This document shows positions 24,310 through 32,365 of a stretch of DNA of 64,000 nucleotides, in pieces; positions within the stretch are counted from its first letter, which is position 1, and each line of letters begins with the position of its first letter. Source of the stretch: Streptomyces sp. NBC_00162 (GTDB lineage: Bacteria; Actinomycetota; Actinomycetes; Streptomycetales; Streptomycetaceae). Location: assembly GCF_024611995.1 (NCBI RefSeq), contig NZ_CP102509.1, positions 2,232,001-2,296,000 of the forward strand, read 5' to 3'. The notes below the pieces were generated by a model. It made no database searches and was not told where the DNA came from. It was given only the letters and a program-made list of their open reading frames with translations. Made by a program: the position numbers and the translations under genes.

Positions 24310-26224
24310 CGGCCGGCCTTCCCCCCAGGAATTCGGTGATGCGCACATGACCGGGTACGTCCGGCACCCGTGCCAGGTCGTGGTGGAACTCCACCGGCCC
24401 GCCCTCGGCCGCGCCGGTCCCGATCCGGGTGAAACCGCAGGACGGGTAGAGATCACGGACGCGGTGGTTGCGTACGGTGGGCACGTACCGGCCCGTCACC
24501 GCGGACAGCCCGAGCGCGCGGGCCCGGGCCAGCAGCACGGCGAGGCAGGCCTGTTCGATCCCCCGGGCGAGCACCCGGCAGCTGAGCCACATGTTGTCCA
24601 GGTGCAGCGCCCCGTCGGCGAAGGTCCCCAGCACCGCTCCGACCAGGCCGTTGTCGCCGAACCGGTCCGCGGTGCGGGCGGCCAGCAGCAGGCGGCCGTC
24701 CGGGTCGGCGGCCAACTCGGCCAGCTCGGACTCCTGGTGTCCGCCGCCCGTGAGGTTGAACTGGTTGGTGCGCAGGGTCAGCTGGGACAGGCGGGCGAAC
24801 TCGTGGGCCCGGGGCGGGCCGAGTTCGACGCGCACCCCGAGGTTCCGCAGGAACTCCTCGTGCGAGCCGGCCTTCTCGTGCAGGGCCCGGCGTTCGCGCT
24901 GCCGGTGGTACTCGCCGGTCCTGGCCCGGTCCTCGTCGGTCAGCCGCAGGGTGTCGAACCAGCCGTCCGCGAGCAGCCGGGTCACGTGCAGCGCGGGCTC
25001 CTCGTCGAGCGGTACGACGGCCACCCCGGGCAGGCCGGACCGCACCCGGGCGCGCTCGGCCGGCGAGTCGTCGGCGAAGACGAGGGCGTCGGTGGCGATG
25101 TCCAGCCGGTCCGCGATGTCCGCGAGGTTGCCGTCCTTGGGCTCCCAGTTGGCGTTGATCCGTACGAAGTCGTGCTCGCGCAGCACGAGATCGGGATGTC
25201 CGCGCAGGGCCGCGAGGACCTGGTCCTCGTCGTTCTTGCTGCTGACCGCGAGGAGCACCCCCTGCGAGCCGAGCTGTTTGACGCACTTCTGGAAGGCTCC
25301 GAACGCCTCGCCGCGCAGCGTGCCAGCCGCCGCGACCCCGTCGGGTCCCCGCTCGCCGAGCACCCCGTCCCACAGGGTGTCGTCGAGGTCGAGCACCAGG
25401 CACTTGCGGGTCATGCCGCGCACCGCCCGGGCCAGGTGCGCGACCTCGCGGGCGTACGCCGCGAGGAGTTCCGCACCGAGCTGGACCTTGGCGTACCGGG
25501 CCAGGCGGGGGTCGGTGACCGGCCCGCCCTCGCCGATCAGCGGTTCCAGGTCGATCACCACGAGGCGGGGGGCGGTCTCGGTGAGCCGCAGCAGGCGGGC
25601 GTTGAACTCCCGCCACACCGCGCCGAGGAGGGCCCGGGAGCGGTGGTCGAGTAGCTGGTGGCTGTAGGCGCGCGGCAGCGGGACGGTGTTGAGCACCAGG
25701 GTGCCGGTGCCCGTGGCGGCCCCGGCCGCCAGCGCGGCGCACCGGCTCAGCGCCGCTTCTCCCGCCGCGACCACGTCCTCGGGTCCCCACACCGTGGGCA
25801 CCTGGGCGAACAAGGTCTCCGCGTCGAGCAGGCACAGCGTCAGATCCGGTGCGGCCGCACGGAGTTCGCTGCCGGGATCTGTCAGGTCGCGCAGGTACGT
25901 GCCGTATTCGCCGAGGACGGGCCTCAGCAGCAGGCCGTGGCGGGCCAGTTCACCCGTGAGCGGATCGACGACGTGCCCCACCGTGGACTCGCCGGTGACC
26001 GCCACCGTCACGACGGGGGTCCGCGGATGGTGGGCCAGCACGGCATCGGGGTCGAGACCGGCGAGCAGCCGCCCGGCCGCCGCGGCGCCCGACGTGCCCT
26101 TGGGACCGCTCTCTTCCGCCGCGAGGAGCGCCGGCGCCTCGTCGTACGCCTTCTCCAGCAGGCCCAGCGTGCGCAGTTCGCGCAGCCGCTCCAGCCCGGT
26201 GGGTCCCGTCGCTCCCGTCGTCAT
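24296..26224 (-). CDS. FkbH-like glyceryl transferase/phosphatase
   Basis: The 642-residue protein has an N-terminal helical/SGNH-like region, a HAD-IIIC phosphatase domain with VLDLDDTLWDG (D279, D281) and SSKNDEDQ, then NANWEPKDGN and FADDSPAERA. A C-terminal GNAT-like domain follows (LTLRTNQFNLTGG, FGDNGLVGAVLG). FkbH proteins dephosphorylate 1,3-bisphosphoglycerate and attach the glyceryl group to an ACP. The product is used either for hydroxy- or methoxymalonyl extender units or, with a FabH-like enzyme, for tetronate rings. The next gene is an ACP and the previous one is KAS III-like, which favours the tetronate use. No oxidation or O-methylation genes for extender formation are nearby. 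It starts 7 nt after the KAS III stop. Confidence 0.88.
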   Translation of the reverse strand: MTTGATGPTGLERLRELRTLGLLEKAYDEAPALLAAEESGPKGTSGAAAAGRLLAGLDPDAVLAHHPRTPVVTVAVTGESTVGHVVDPLTGELARHGLLLRPVLGEYGTYLRDLTDPGSELRAAAPDLTLCLLDAETLFAQVPTVWGPEDVVAAGEAALSRCAALAAGAATGTGTLVLNTVPLPRAYSHQLLDHRSRALLGAVWREFNARLLRLTETAPRLVVIDLEPLIGEGGPVTDPRLARYAKVQLGAELLAAYAREVAHLARAVRGMTRKCLVLDLDDTLWDGVLGERGPDGVAAAGTLRGEAFGAFQKCVKQLGSQGVLLAVSSKNDEDQVLAALRGHPDLVLREHDFVRINANWEPKDGNLADIADRLDIATDALVFADDSPAERARVRSGLPGVAVVPLDEEPALHVTRLLADGWFDTLRLTDEDRARTGEYHRQRERRALHEKAGSHEEFLRNLGVRVELGPPRAHEFARLSQLTLRTNQFNLTGGGHQESELAELAADPDGRLLLAARTADRFGDNGLVGAVLGTFADGALHLDNMWLSCRVLARGIEQACLAVLLARARALGLSAVTGRYVPTVRNHRVRDLYPSCGFTRIGTGAAEGGPVEFHHDLARVPDVPGHVRITEFLGGRPADEPR

Positions 26225-26231
26225 CGACGCC

Positions 26232-27251
26232 TCACACCTTCTCCAGGGCGAACCCGGCTCTGATCCACCGGCTGGACTCCACGCACAGGGCGAGTGCGCG
26301 CTCCCCGGGGGCGAACTTCGGGAACAGCCGCTCGAGTTGCAGGAACGGCAGGGCGTTGCCCGTGTTTCCGGTCTCGGAGACGCAGGAGATCTCCTGTGCG
26401 GAGGAGTCCGGCAGCCGCTCCAGGATGCGCCCGGTCATCCGCTCGGAGAGCTGGGGCGGCAGCAGGTAGCCGATGTCGTCCAGGCCCCAGCCGAGTCCGC
26501 CGAGCAGCTCCCAGAGGATCTCCACGGTGATCGACGGGACGTGCTCCTCGATCGCCTTGTAGTCCTCGGCCAGCATCCGCCGCTCCGCGTGGCGGTCGGT
26601 GGTCCCGTACCAGTCCAGCACCTGTCCGGGCGGACGGCCCTGTCCCGTCCAGGAGTTCAGCACCGCCCGTACGGCCACCCGCTCGCCCTCGGGCTCGTCG
26701 GTGAGCACGGCGGCTCCCGCTCCGTCGCCGAACAGGACGTGGTTGACCAGCTCCTCGGTGGCCATCCGGGCGGTGTCCCGCCGGGGCGACAGGAACCGGT
26801 GGGTGACGTCGCCGCCGAGGATCAGCCCGGCCCGACGACCGCCGAGGACCAGGGTGCGGCCGAGGTCGAGGGCCTGGACCGCCCCGGAGCAGCCCGACTG
26901 GAGCTGGAAGACCGGCAGGTGGCCGAGGTCCAGCCGGTCGGCGACCTCGCTCGCGGTGGTGGGCAGGAGCAGGTCGGGGGTCGCGGTCGCGAGGACCAGG
27001 AACTCCATGTCGGCGGGGTCGAGTCCGGAGGCGTCCAGGGCCTGGGCGCCGGCCTCGGCGCACAGGTCGGCGAGGGAGCCGCGGACCTCTCCGGTCACCG
27101 GGTCCCAGCCGAAGTGGCGGGTCCTGGTGCCGACGAAGAGGTCGATCCACTCGGCGCTCACCCCCAGCAGCCGGCCGAGCGCGGCGTTGTCCACCGGGTC
27201 CCCGGGCAGGGCCGTACCGGCGGCCGCCAGGTAGACGGCGCGGCCCGTCAT
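26232..27251 (-). CDS. FabH-like ketosynthase III, His replaced by Pro
   Basis: The 339-residue protein has the thiolase fold of KAS III: LATATPDLLLPTTAS, the nucleophile in QLQSGCSGAVQAL (C121), FGDGAGAAVL, and the asparagine in SETGNTGNALP (N296). The motif that normally carries the catalytic histidine (PHQANxRI) reads LLPPQLSERM, so P266 stands at the His position. Such changes occur in FabH homologues that form ester or C-O bonds or act on unusual partners. In tetronate pathways a FabH-like enzyme (RkD type) joins a beta-ketoacyl-ACP to glyceryl-ACP and closes the ring, and the operon supplies both partners. ATG 27251 follows GAGG and overlaps the PKS stop by ATGA. Confidence 0.85.
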   Translation of the reverse strand: MTGRAVYLAAAGTALPGDPVDNAALGRLLGVSAEWIDLFVGTRTRHFGWDPVTGEVRGSLADLCAEAGAQALDASGLDPADMEFLVLATATPDLLLPTTASEVADRLDLGHLPVFQLQSGCSGAVQALDLGRTLVLGGRRAGLILGGDVTHRFLSPRRDTARMATEELVNHVLFGDGAGAAVLTDEPEGERVAVRAVLNSWTGQGRPPGQVLDWYGTTDRHAERRMLAEDYKAIEEHVPSITVEILWELLGGLGWGLDDIGYLLPPQLSERMTGRILERLPDSSAQEISCVSETGNTGNALPFLQLERLFPKFAPGERALALCVESSRWIRAGFALEKV

Positions 27252-30223
27252 GCCGACCTCGCCGTGATCAGGCCGCCGAGGAACTCGGCGAGCGAACCGA
27301 CCGATCGCAGCGCGGGCAGCATCTGCTGGACGGACACCTCTCCGACGCGCGGCAGCCGGGCCTCCACCCGGTTCTTGAGCTGCATGATCATCACGGAGTC
27401 GAAGCCGAGGTCCTCGTGGAAGCGGGCCTCGCGCACCACGCGCTCCGGGGGGTACCCGCCGACTTCGGTGACCGCCTGGACCACCGCGAGCAGCACCGGG
27501 TCGCCCGCGTCGCGGGCGGGTGCGGAGGCGGGGGCGGGGGCGGGGGCGGCCTGGGGGTCCTGCCGCTCCGGCAGCCGCTCCCCGGCCGGAGCCTGAGCCG
27601 GAGCCGTCGCCGCGCGCAGCGGCGCGCGCCGGTCCCAGTAGCGCTGCGCCGAGGAGAAGACGTACGGGCTCATCTGCTCGACGACCCGGTGCTCGGGTGC
27701 GTACAGCTCCTCCCACACCGGATCGAGTCCGCAGCGGTGGAGGGCGGCGACGGTCTCGGCGAGGTCCCGGCCGGTGGCCTCGGGGCCCGGCGCGGGGTGC
27801 AGGAACTCGGCTCCCGGCGCCCGGCCGCCCCGGGCGGCGAGCTGGAGGAGCTGGGTGCGCGGGCCGATCTCGATCAGATGGGTGGGGGCGATGTCCGAGA
27901 CGAGCGCTCTCAGCGCGGTGTCCATGAGCACGGGCTCCTCGATCTGGTCCGCCCAGTAGTCGGCGTCCATGGGTTCGTGGTGCAGCATCCGGCCGTGCCG
28001 GGTCGAGGCCACCGGCACGGCGGGCTGCGCACACCGCACCGCCTCGGTGCGCAGCTTCGCGGCGGCCGGGGCCATCAGGGGCGAGTGGAAGGCGTACGGG
28101 GCGGGCAGCTCCCTGACCCGTACGCCGCGCCCGGTGAGCTCCTTGCCGATCCTGGCCAGTGCGGCCGACGGCCCGGAGAGCACGGTGTCCGCCGGGCCGT
28201 TCAGCGCGGCCACGACGGCGTCCGGCTCCCCCGCCAGGATCCCGGCGAGCTCCTCGGGAGCGGTGGCTACGGCGAGCATGCCGCCGCCGGGGGGCAGTTC
28301 GCCCGTCAGCGCGCCGCGCCGGACGACCAGGCGGGCGGCCTCGTCCAGCTCGAGGGTGCCCGCGGTCACGGCCGCCGCGTACTCGCCCAGGCTGTGGCCG
28401 AGGACGGCGGCCGGGACGATCCCTAGCGCCGTGAGGGTGCGGGCCAGGGCGTAGCCGACGGCGAACAGGGCGGGCTGCGCGAACTCGGGGCGGTGCACCC
28501 GATCGTCGCCGCCGAGGATCAGGTCGCGCACCGAGGTGCCCAGGGGGGCGGCGAGGGCCTCGTCGGCCTCGTCGAGATGGCGGCGGTAGGCCGCCGACTC
28601 GCGGTGCAGCCGCGCCGTCATGCCCGGGAACTCGCTGCCCTGCCCGGTGAACAGGAAGGCCACCACCGGCCTGCCCCACGGGCGCCCGCCGAGCCCGGCC
28701 GGATCCTGGGCGGCCGCGCCGCGCAGCGCGGAGACGAGCTCGTCGGTGTCGCGGACGGTGACCGCGAACCGGTGCGGCAGGCCGGTCTTGATGCGGTTGC
28801 TGCTCCAGCACAGGGCGGCGGCGCCGCCGCGCGGCCGCCTGGCGACCGCCTCCGCCTGGGCGGCGAGGTTGCGGCGCAGTCCTTCGGGGGTGTCGCCGCT
28901 GACGGTGAACACGCCGACGGCCCCGCGGGCGGCGCCCGTACGGGCCTTGGGCATTGCGGCCGCGGTGCGGCGGGGCAGCCGGGGGGCCGAGCCGAGGACG
29001 GCATGGGCGTTGGTGCCGCCCATGCCGAAGCTGCTCACCCCGGCGAGGCTCTCGCCGCGCGGCAGCCGCATCGGGGACTTCAGCAGCCGCAGGCCCCGTT
29101 CGCCGAGCCGCAGCCGCGGGTTCTCGCGCTCGGCGAAGGGGCTGGCGGGGACCATGCGGTGGTGCAGGGCGAGGGCGGTCTTGATGAGTCCGGCGATGCC
29201 CGCCGCACCCTCGGTGTGCCCCAGGTTGCCCTTCACGGAGCCGAGCGCGCAGGGCGCGTCGCGCGCGATGCCGTGCAGCGCGCCGAGCGCCGCGCACTCG
29301 ATGGCGTCGCCGAGTACGGTGCCGGTGCCGTGCGCCTCCAGGAACGCGACGCGGTCCGGGGTGATGCCGGCGCGCCGGTAGGCGGAGTTCAGCACCCGCT
29401 GCTGCGACCAGCGGTTGGGGGCGATGACCCCGTTGCTGCGACCGTCCTGGTTGACGGCGCTGCCGCGCAGTACGGCGTAGATCCGCTGTCCCTCGGCCAG
29501 GGCGTCGTCCAGCCTGCGCAGGACGACCAGGCCCACGCCGTCGCTGCGGCCGATCCCGTCGGCGTCGGCGCTGAAGGGTTTGCAGCGGCCGTCGTGGGCG
29601 GCCAGGCCGAGCTGTCCGTAGACCATGCCCATGGACGGCGAGAGCACGATGTTGGCGCCGCCGGCGAGGGCGGTGTCGCACTCCCCGGCCAGCAGGGAGT
29701 TGGCGGCGAGGTGGACGGCGACGAGCGAGGAGGAGCAGGCCGTGTCGACGGCGAGGCTGGGGCCGGTGAGGTTGAAGTGGTAGGAGATCCGGTTGGCCGC
29801 CATCCCGGCGCTGCTGCCGGCGCCGAGCAGCGGGGTGACCTGCGCGAGGTCGCTCATGGTCAGGCGGCCCCACTCGCCGCCCATCATGCCGATGAACACC
29901 CCGGTCTCGGTGCCCGCCAGTTCGCCGGGGGCTCGGCCCGAGTCCTCGAGGGCGCGCCAGGCGCAGGGCAGCAGCAGCCGCTGGTGCGGGTCCATCGCGG
30001 CGGCCTCGCGCGGGGTGACGGAGAAGAAGTCACTGTCGAAGACATCGACGTCGTCGATGAAGCCACCGCGGCCGCTGACAGCGGGGAAGTCCTGCGCCTC
30101 CCAGCGCTGGGCGGGGACCGGGCCGGTGCCGGCCCCGCCCCGCATCAGCAGGTCCCAGTACGCCTGCACGCCCGCCGCCCCCGGGAAGGCGCAGTCGATG
30201 CCGACGACGGCGATGTCCCCCAT
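27248..30223 (-). CDS. Type I polyketide synthase, KS-AT-ACP
   Basis: The 991-residue enzyme has a ketosynthase (residues 1-425; DTACSSS with C163; EAHGTGT; KGNLGHTEG). An acyltransferase follows (about 530-830; GHSLGEYAAAV with S611; PYAFHS, closest to malonyl-specific forms), then a Pro/Ala-rich linker and an ACP (GFDSVMIM, S943). No reducing, dehydrating or thioesterase domain is present. It should therefore add one malonate-derived unit and leave a beta-keto thioester. ATG 30223 overlaps the preceding ACP stop (TGATG) and its own stop overlaps the KAS III start. That points to stepwise transfer: loaded fatty acyl-ACP, one extension, then condensation by KAS III. It lacks docking helices typical of the large modular synthase here. 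Confidence 0.9.
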   Translation of the reverse strand: MGDIAVVGIDCAFPGAAGVQAYWDLLMRGGAGTGPVPAQRWEAQDFPAVSGRGGFIDDVDVFDSDFFSVTPREAAAMDPHQRLLLPCAWRALEDSGRAPGELAGTETGVFIGMMGGEWGRLTMSDLAQVTPLLGAGSSAGMAANRISYHFNLTGPSLAVDTACSSSLVAVHLAANSLLAGECDTALAGGANIVLSPSMGMVYGQLGLAAHDGRCKPFSADADGIGRSDGVGLVVLRRLDDALAEGQRIYAVLRGSAVNQDGRSNGVIAPNRWSQQRVLNSAYRRAGITPDRVAFLEAHGTGTVLGDAIECAALGALHGIARDAPCALGSVKGNLGHTEGAAGIAGLIKTALALHHRMVPASPFAERENPRLRLGERGLRLLKSPMRLPRGESLAGVSSFGMGGTNAHAVLGSAPRLPRRTAAAMPKARTGAARGAVGVFTVSGDTPEGLRRNLAAQAEAVARRPRGGAAALCWSSNRIKTGLPHRFAVTVRDTDELVSALRGAAAQDPAGLGGRPWGRPVVAFLFTGQGSEFPGMTARLHRESAAYRRHLDEADEALAAPLGTSVRDLILGGDDRVHRPEFAQPALFAVGYALARTLTALGIVPAAVLGHSLGEYAAAVTAGTLELDEAARLVVRRGALTGELPPGGGMLAVATAPEELAGILAGEPDAVVAALNGPADTVLSGPSAALARIGKELTGRGVRVRELPAPYAFHSPLMAPAAAKLRTEAVRCAQPAVPVASTRHGRMLHHEPMDADYWADQIEEPVLMDTALRALVSDIAPTHLIEIGPRTQLLQLAARGGRAPGAEFLHPAPGPEATGRDLAETVAALHRCGLDPVWEELYAPEHRVVEQMSPYVFSSAQRYWDRRAPLRAATAPAQAPAGERLPERQDPQAAPAPAPASAPARDAGDPVLLAVVQAVTEVGGYPPERVVREARFHEDLGFDSVMIMQLKNRVEARLPRVGEVSVQQMLPALRSVGSLAEFLGGLITARSA

Positions 30224-30573
30224 CAGCGCTGGTCCGCCGGTGCGGTGGCGGCCTGACCGGCGGGAGGGCCGGCGGGCGCGGCGGCGGCCAGCGCGGCCGA
30301 CAGGTGGCGGACCAGGCTCGCCACGGTCGGGTGGTCCCACAGCAGCGTCGGCTCCACCTCGAGGCCGAACTCCTCCTCCAGGTCGCCGCACAGGCTCAGC
30401 GCCGCCACCGAGTCCATGCCGTACTCGGCGAGCGGCACGGTGGGGTCGATGGTCTCGGGAGCCCGGCGCAGGTAGACGGAGAGCCGGGCCGACAGCCATG
30501 CGTGCGGCAGTACGCCGTCAGCGGTGGCCGCGGTCGCGGTGGTCGCGGTGTGCCGACCGGTGGGAACGGTCAT
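30223..30573 (-). CDS. Discrete acyl carrier protein next to the FAAL
   Basis: The 116-residue protein has a low-complexity Thr/Ala N-terminus, the carrier motif EYGMDSVAAL with serine 55, and LLWDHPTVASLVRHL of helices II-IV, then an Ala/Pro tail. AAGGAG lies before ATG 30573. It sits between the acyl-CoA dehydrogenase and the KS-AT-ACP synthase, so it is the likely acceptor of the acyl-adenylate made by the FAAL and the carrier on which the dehydrogenase acts. Confidence 0.88.
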   Translation of the reverse strand: MTVPTGRHTATTATAATADGVLPHAWLSARLSVYLRRAPETIDPTVPLAEYGMDSVAALSLCGDLEEEFGLEVEPTLLWDHPTVASLVRHLSAALAAAAPAGPPAGQAATAPADQR

Positions 30574-30610
30574 CGTGGGGCTCCTTCGGTGCGTACGGCC
30601 CGGGTCCCGG

Positions 30611-32365
30611 TCAGCCCGGGATGGGGGTGGAGTAGAGGTCGTAACCGAGCTGGGTGCTGAAGCGGAGCTGGACCTCGTGCCGGATCCGGGTCTCGCACTC
30701 CGGCGGCAGATCGGCCACGCGCGTGCCGAGCCGGCGGGCGATGTGGTGCAGCGCGGCCGCCGCCCAGCACGGATCGGCGAGGAACGGGTCGGGGCCGTAA
30801 CGGCCCTGGTCCCACAGGCCCAGTACGGCGGCAGCGGCCAGCAGCAGCGCGTACCGGTCCATGAGAGCGAACCGGGCGGGCTGGGCGGTGGCCGCGGAAC
30901 CGGCCGCCTCCAGCCTGAGCACCCGGCTCCGTACGTCGCGGAACTCCTCGACGAGCTGCCCGGCGAGCGTGCGCAGGGCCCGCTCGACGGGACCGCTGCC
31001 GTCGACGGCCGAGCTGACGGCGAGCATCGTCGCGCTGAGCGAGTCGCGCCCGCACGCGAGGGCGAGCCGGTCGGTGCGCAGCGGCGGCAGGTCTCCGCCC
31101 AGCCGGAACAGACCCGAGGGCGCCTCGTCCTCCAGGAACCACGAACTCCGGGCCAGGCGCGGCATCTGCGGGATGACCGTGGCCTGGCAGGCGACGGTGC
31201 CGGCGTGGCCGAGGCTGAGCACCGGTACGTCCCTGACGTGCTTCTGGAAGATGCCCAGGCTGCCCTCGCGGGTGTAGAAGCCGGAGCCGAGGACTATGGA
31301 CAGGTCGTACATGGTCTCGGTGAGCACGCGGGGCAGCAGGTACTTGAGCGCCGCCGAGTAGACGCTGGTCTCGGCCGGCAGCAGGTGCAGGGCCCTGGTG
31401 GCGACGACGGCGAGGCTGTCGTAGAGCAGCAGGTTGACGAAGGCGCTGGTCAGTGCAGCACCGGTGCGGCTCCCGTCCGTGCCGCGGGCCTGCGCGCCGC
31501 CGGAGTGCTCCCGGTCGAAGCGGACGGCGGTGCGCAGGCTGGTGTCGAGGGCGGCGACGGCCGAGGCGGAGATCACCGTGCGGCTGATCTGGAAGGAGCG
31601 CAGGGCGGTCTCGATCCCGCTGCCCTCGGGGCCCAGCAGGGCGGTGGCGGGCACCGGACAGTCGTCGAACTCCACTCCGGCGAACCGGCAGCCGCGCAGT
31701 CCGACCGGGGTGCGGCGGGCCGTCACCGCCGCGCGTGCGTCGGTCAGCTGCCCCGGTTCGAGGAGCAGTACGGAGTGGCTGCGGCTGCCGGGCGCCGGGT
31801 CGGTGCGGCAGAACAGGACCAGCGCGCCGGCCCGCTCGAGGTTGTTGACCAGGGGCTTGCCACCGCTGATCAGATAGCCGTGGGGGCTGCGCCGGGCGGT
31901 GACCTGGCTGCGTACGTAGTCGTTGCTGTGGGCGGTCTCGTGCTGGGCGATGGCCGCCTTGCCGCCGTCGCGCAGCAGCCCGGCCAGCCAGTGGCGCTGC
32001 CGGGAGCTCCCGGCGGTCCACACGTCGGAGGCGGCCATGAAGGTGGTCATGCCGTGGCCCATGGCCAGGCCGACGTCCCGGCGGAAGACCGGGCGCATGA
32101 TCCTGACCAGGGTGTCCATGCCGTCGAGCCGCCCGCCCAGGGCCTGTGGGATGTACTCGTCGGTGATCCCGAACTCGTCGAGCAGCGCCTCGCCTGCGGC
32201 GAAGGGCACCGCCGCCCGGTCGGCCTCCAGCAGCGCGGTGTAGCCGACCGGGTTGGCCGGGTCCGAGGGGTCGCCGAGCAGCGACTCCAGGGCGGCGACC
32301 CGGGTCCGTACGGCGTCCTCGCGCCGGCGCGCCACCGTGCGGTCGCCGAGGAGGGCGGCTACCAC
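30611..32365 (-). CDS. Acyl-CoA dehydrogenase-family flavoprotein (long form)
   Basis: The 584-residue protein resembles acyl-CoA dehydrogenases but is about 200 residues longer than the common form. It has an N-terminal helical domain, AIAQHETAHSNDYVRSQVTA and YLISGGKPLVNNL of the beta domain, then ALRSFQISRTVISASAVAALD and LLPRVLTETMYDLSIVLGSG of the C-terminal helices. A further C-terminal extension runs from about residue 430. Such long forms occur beside FAAL and ACP genes in lipopeptide clusters such as ramoplanin and are thought to introduce a 2,3-double bond into an acyl-ACP. GTG 32365 is preceded by GGAGGAAG and overlaps the FAAL stop by 7 nt. Confidence 0.82.
   Translation of the reverse strand: MVAALLGDRTVARRREDAVRTRVAALESLLGDPSDPANPVGYTALLEADRAAVPFAAGEALLDEFGITDEYIPQALGGRLDGMDTLVRIMRPVFRRDVGLAMGHGMTTFMAASDVWTAGSSRQRHWLAGLLRDGGKAAIAQHETAHSNDYVRSQVTARRSPHGYLISGGKPLVNNLERAGALVLFCRTDPAPGSRSHSVLLLEPGQLTDARAAVTARRTPVGLRGCRFAGVEFDDCPVPATALLGPEGSGIETALRSFQISRTVISASAVAALDTSLRTAVRFDREHSGGAQARGTDGSRTGAALTSAFVNLLLYDSLAVVATRALHLLPAETSVYSAALKYLLPRVLTETMYDLSIVLGSGFYTREGSLGIFQKHVRDVPVLSLGHAGTVACQATVIPQMPRLARSSWFLEDEAPSGLFRLGGDLPPLRTDRLALACGRDSLSATMLAVSSAVDGSGPVERALRTLAGQLVEEFRDVRSRVLRLEAAGSAATAQPARFALMDRYALLLAAAAVLGLWDQGRYGPDPFLADPCWAAAALHHIARRLGTRVADLPPECETRIRHEVQLRFSTQLGYDLYSTPIPG

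Noticed and set aside
27252..29873. Long upstream extension of the KAS III frame
   Set aside because: It overlaps the KS-AT-ACP gene in a different frame. KAS III homology starts at ATG 27251 with a ribosome site.
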